Shown here piece by piece: positions 41,352 to 41,966 of a stretch of 41,966 nucleotides of DNA. Origin of the DNA: Actinomycetota bacterium. Lineage in GTDB: Bacteria > Actinomycetota > Geothermincolia > Geothermincolales > RBG-13-55-18. The stretch's first letter is position 1; each line of letters opens with the position of its first letter. Below the pieces are notes generated by a model. The model had not been told where the DNA came from. It did not search any database and was given only the letters and a program-made list of their open reading frames with translations. Made by a program: the position numbers and the translations under genes. Where the stretch lies: positions 1 to 41,966 of the forward strand of contig QZKE01000017.1 in assembly GCA_003598015.1 (NCBI GenBank). The letters run 5' to 3'.

Positions 41352-41587
41352 GGGGTCAGGCCCGGACATGGGACAAACCTAAATAGATTTCATTACGAGC
41401 GCAGCGATGCGGTAACGGTCCATGTCATTGCGATGAGCCGTCTTCGGTATGGTTGACGTCATTGCGAGGAGCGCAGCGACGAAGCAATCTCCTCCGGACG
41501 CCGATCATGGTCAGGATGAGATCGCTTCGCTGCCGCTCGCGATGACGTTCCAGCCATGGATAATGTCCAATGTCCGGGACTGACCCC
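41352..41587. mobile_element. R2 composite element between kinase and FAEG-type gene
   Basis: R2 at 41352-41375 (GGGGTCAGGCCCGG ... ATGGGACA) begins 2 bases after the kinase stop; its inverse is at 41564-41587 with three changes. The interior holds CATTGCGAG modules in both orientations (41391, 41430, 41460 direct; about 41511-41545 inverted). 236 bases, non-coding. Confidence 0.8.
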
Positions 41588-41593
41588 ATTGTC

Positions 41594-41966
41594 CTATGAT
41601 CCTGCGGGGACGCTAAGGTAGACGGCCCGCTCCACCACCACCGGTTTGTTCGATTTTACCGTAGTGGATACGTCGTAGGTCGTCACGGCGTCGTTTACCC
41701 TCACGGTGATCCTGCTCCCGGGGGCCAGGGTGAAGGAAGGCCCCTCGAGGGTAGCGAAGCCGGTCATGTAGGTCATGGTGAAGTAAGCTTCCTCGCTGCC
41801 CGGGTTCTGCACCAGCACGAAGGTCTCGAAACCCCCCTCCGAGGCGCCCTCCGCCAGGTACCAGTCAGTGGCGGGGGCGGTGACCCCCACGGAGTCGTGG
41901 GCCCAGTTCCTGCCGTCCCCGTACATGGAGCGCTCGCAGACCACGCTGCCCGCCGTCGCCTTCACC
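41594..41966 (-). CDS. C-terminus of a divergent FAEG-type secreted protein (partial)
   Basis: Open from the right edge to a TAG at 41594-41596. The 123 residues contain VCERSMYGDGRNWAHDSVGV, then DWYLAEGASEGGFETFVLVQ with NPG and VVVERAVYLSVPA. It has the same order of motifs as FAEG units (ERxMY, W-YxAEG, F-E-F-V/L-xxNPG) but is divergent, closer to generic DUF5719-like repeats. The N-terminal region lies outside the window. Confidence 0.75.
   Translation of the reverse strand, partial: VKATAGSVVCERSMYGDGRNWAHDSVGVTAPATDWYLAEGASEGGFETFVLVQNPGSEEAYFTMTYMTGFATLEGPSFTLAPGSRITVRVNDAVTTYDVSTTVKSNKPVVVERAVYLSVPAGS

Noticed and set aside
1..41966. CRISPR array
   Set aside because: Direct repeats here are in short tandems (41-63 bp periods) whose intervening DNA is itself repeated, so there are no unique spacers, and no cas genes are present.
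1..41966. tRNA or rRNA genes
   Set aside because: No CCA-type tRNA cloverleaf or conserved rRNA sequence was seen in the intergenic gaps.

Overview
High-GC DNA with strong Shine-Dalgarno sites (GGAGG/AGGTGA), short intergenic gaps and occasional GTG/TTG starts. A HrdB/SigA-type sigma factor, a Sap/GAP-family membrane protein, secreted proteins with repeated FAEG(Y/T)TGxGF-EEW modules, and anaerobic CoA chemistry (2-hydroxyacyl-CoA dehydratase subunits, thiolase-like/DUF35 pairs) together suggest an anaerobic, deep-branching Actinomycetota chromosome. That placement is inference; no rRNA or tRNA is present to settle it.

Layout. 1-2.3 kb: nucleotide-sugar dehydratase of the CapD type, its 3' end rewritten by repeats. 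2.5-4.6 kb: small unknown gene plus a phospholipase-D-fold protein. 4.6-6.5 kb: gene graveyard (DUF234 remnant, HEPN gene broken at a C7 run, RHH antitoxin with a RelE-like toxin cut short and joined to the tail of a TPR gene). 6.5-9.2 kb: first large secreted propeller/FAEG protein. 9.4-11.6 kb: two tandem primary-type sigma factors of identical length separated by a 165-bp inverted-repeat element. 11.6-19.3 kb: acyl-CoA synthetase, AbrB/PIN toxin-antitoxin pair, enoyl-CoA hydratase, and an overlapping minus-strand cluster DUF35-thiolase-microORF-thiolase-DUF35. 19.4-20.8 kb: a REP-associated tyrosine transposase (RAYT) bracketed by inverted pairs of a 31-bp repeat. 20.8-26.0 kb: two 2-hydroxyacyl-CoA dehydratase-type subunits split by a repeat array, a zinc-ribbon/TPR membrane protein and an AhpD-like protein. 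26.1-34.6 kb: three more secreted FAEG proteins. 34.6-41.35 kb: TolB-like lipoprotein, nitronate monooxygenase-like enzyme, Sap/GAP membrane protein, a flavoprotein fragment, a DUF2079 membrane protein and an orphan histidine kinase. The right edge cuts a fifth FAEG-type protein.

Most unusual content: a dense family of short repeats with a shared GGGGTC end. Seventeen copies of a 31-bp form (R1: AGGCATA...TATGCCT around a GGGCCGACCCC core), a 24-bp form (R2: GGGGTCAGCCCC...ATGGGACA) that bounds MITE-like elements, and several looser variants (R4) fill most gaps. The RAYT gene has two inverted R1 copies on each side, the arrangement expected of a REP-generating locus. At about ten genes the GGGGTC end follows the stop codon in the same orientation as the gene, and in two genes the repeat itself encodes the C-terminus. 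Metabolic genes point to CoA-thioester degradation; the FAEG proteins look like a lineage-specific exported family.
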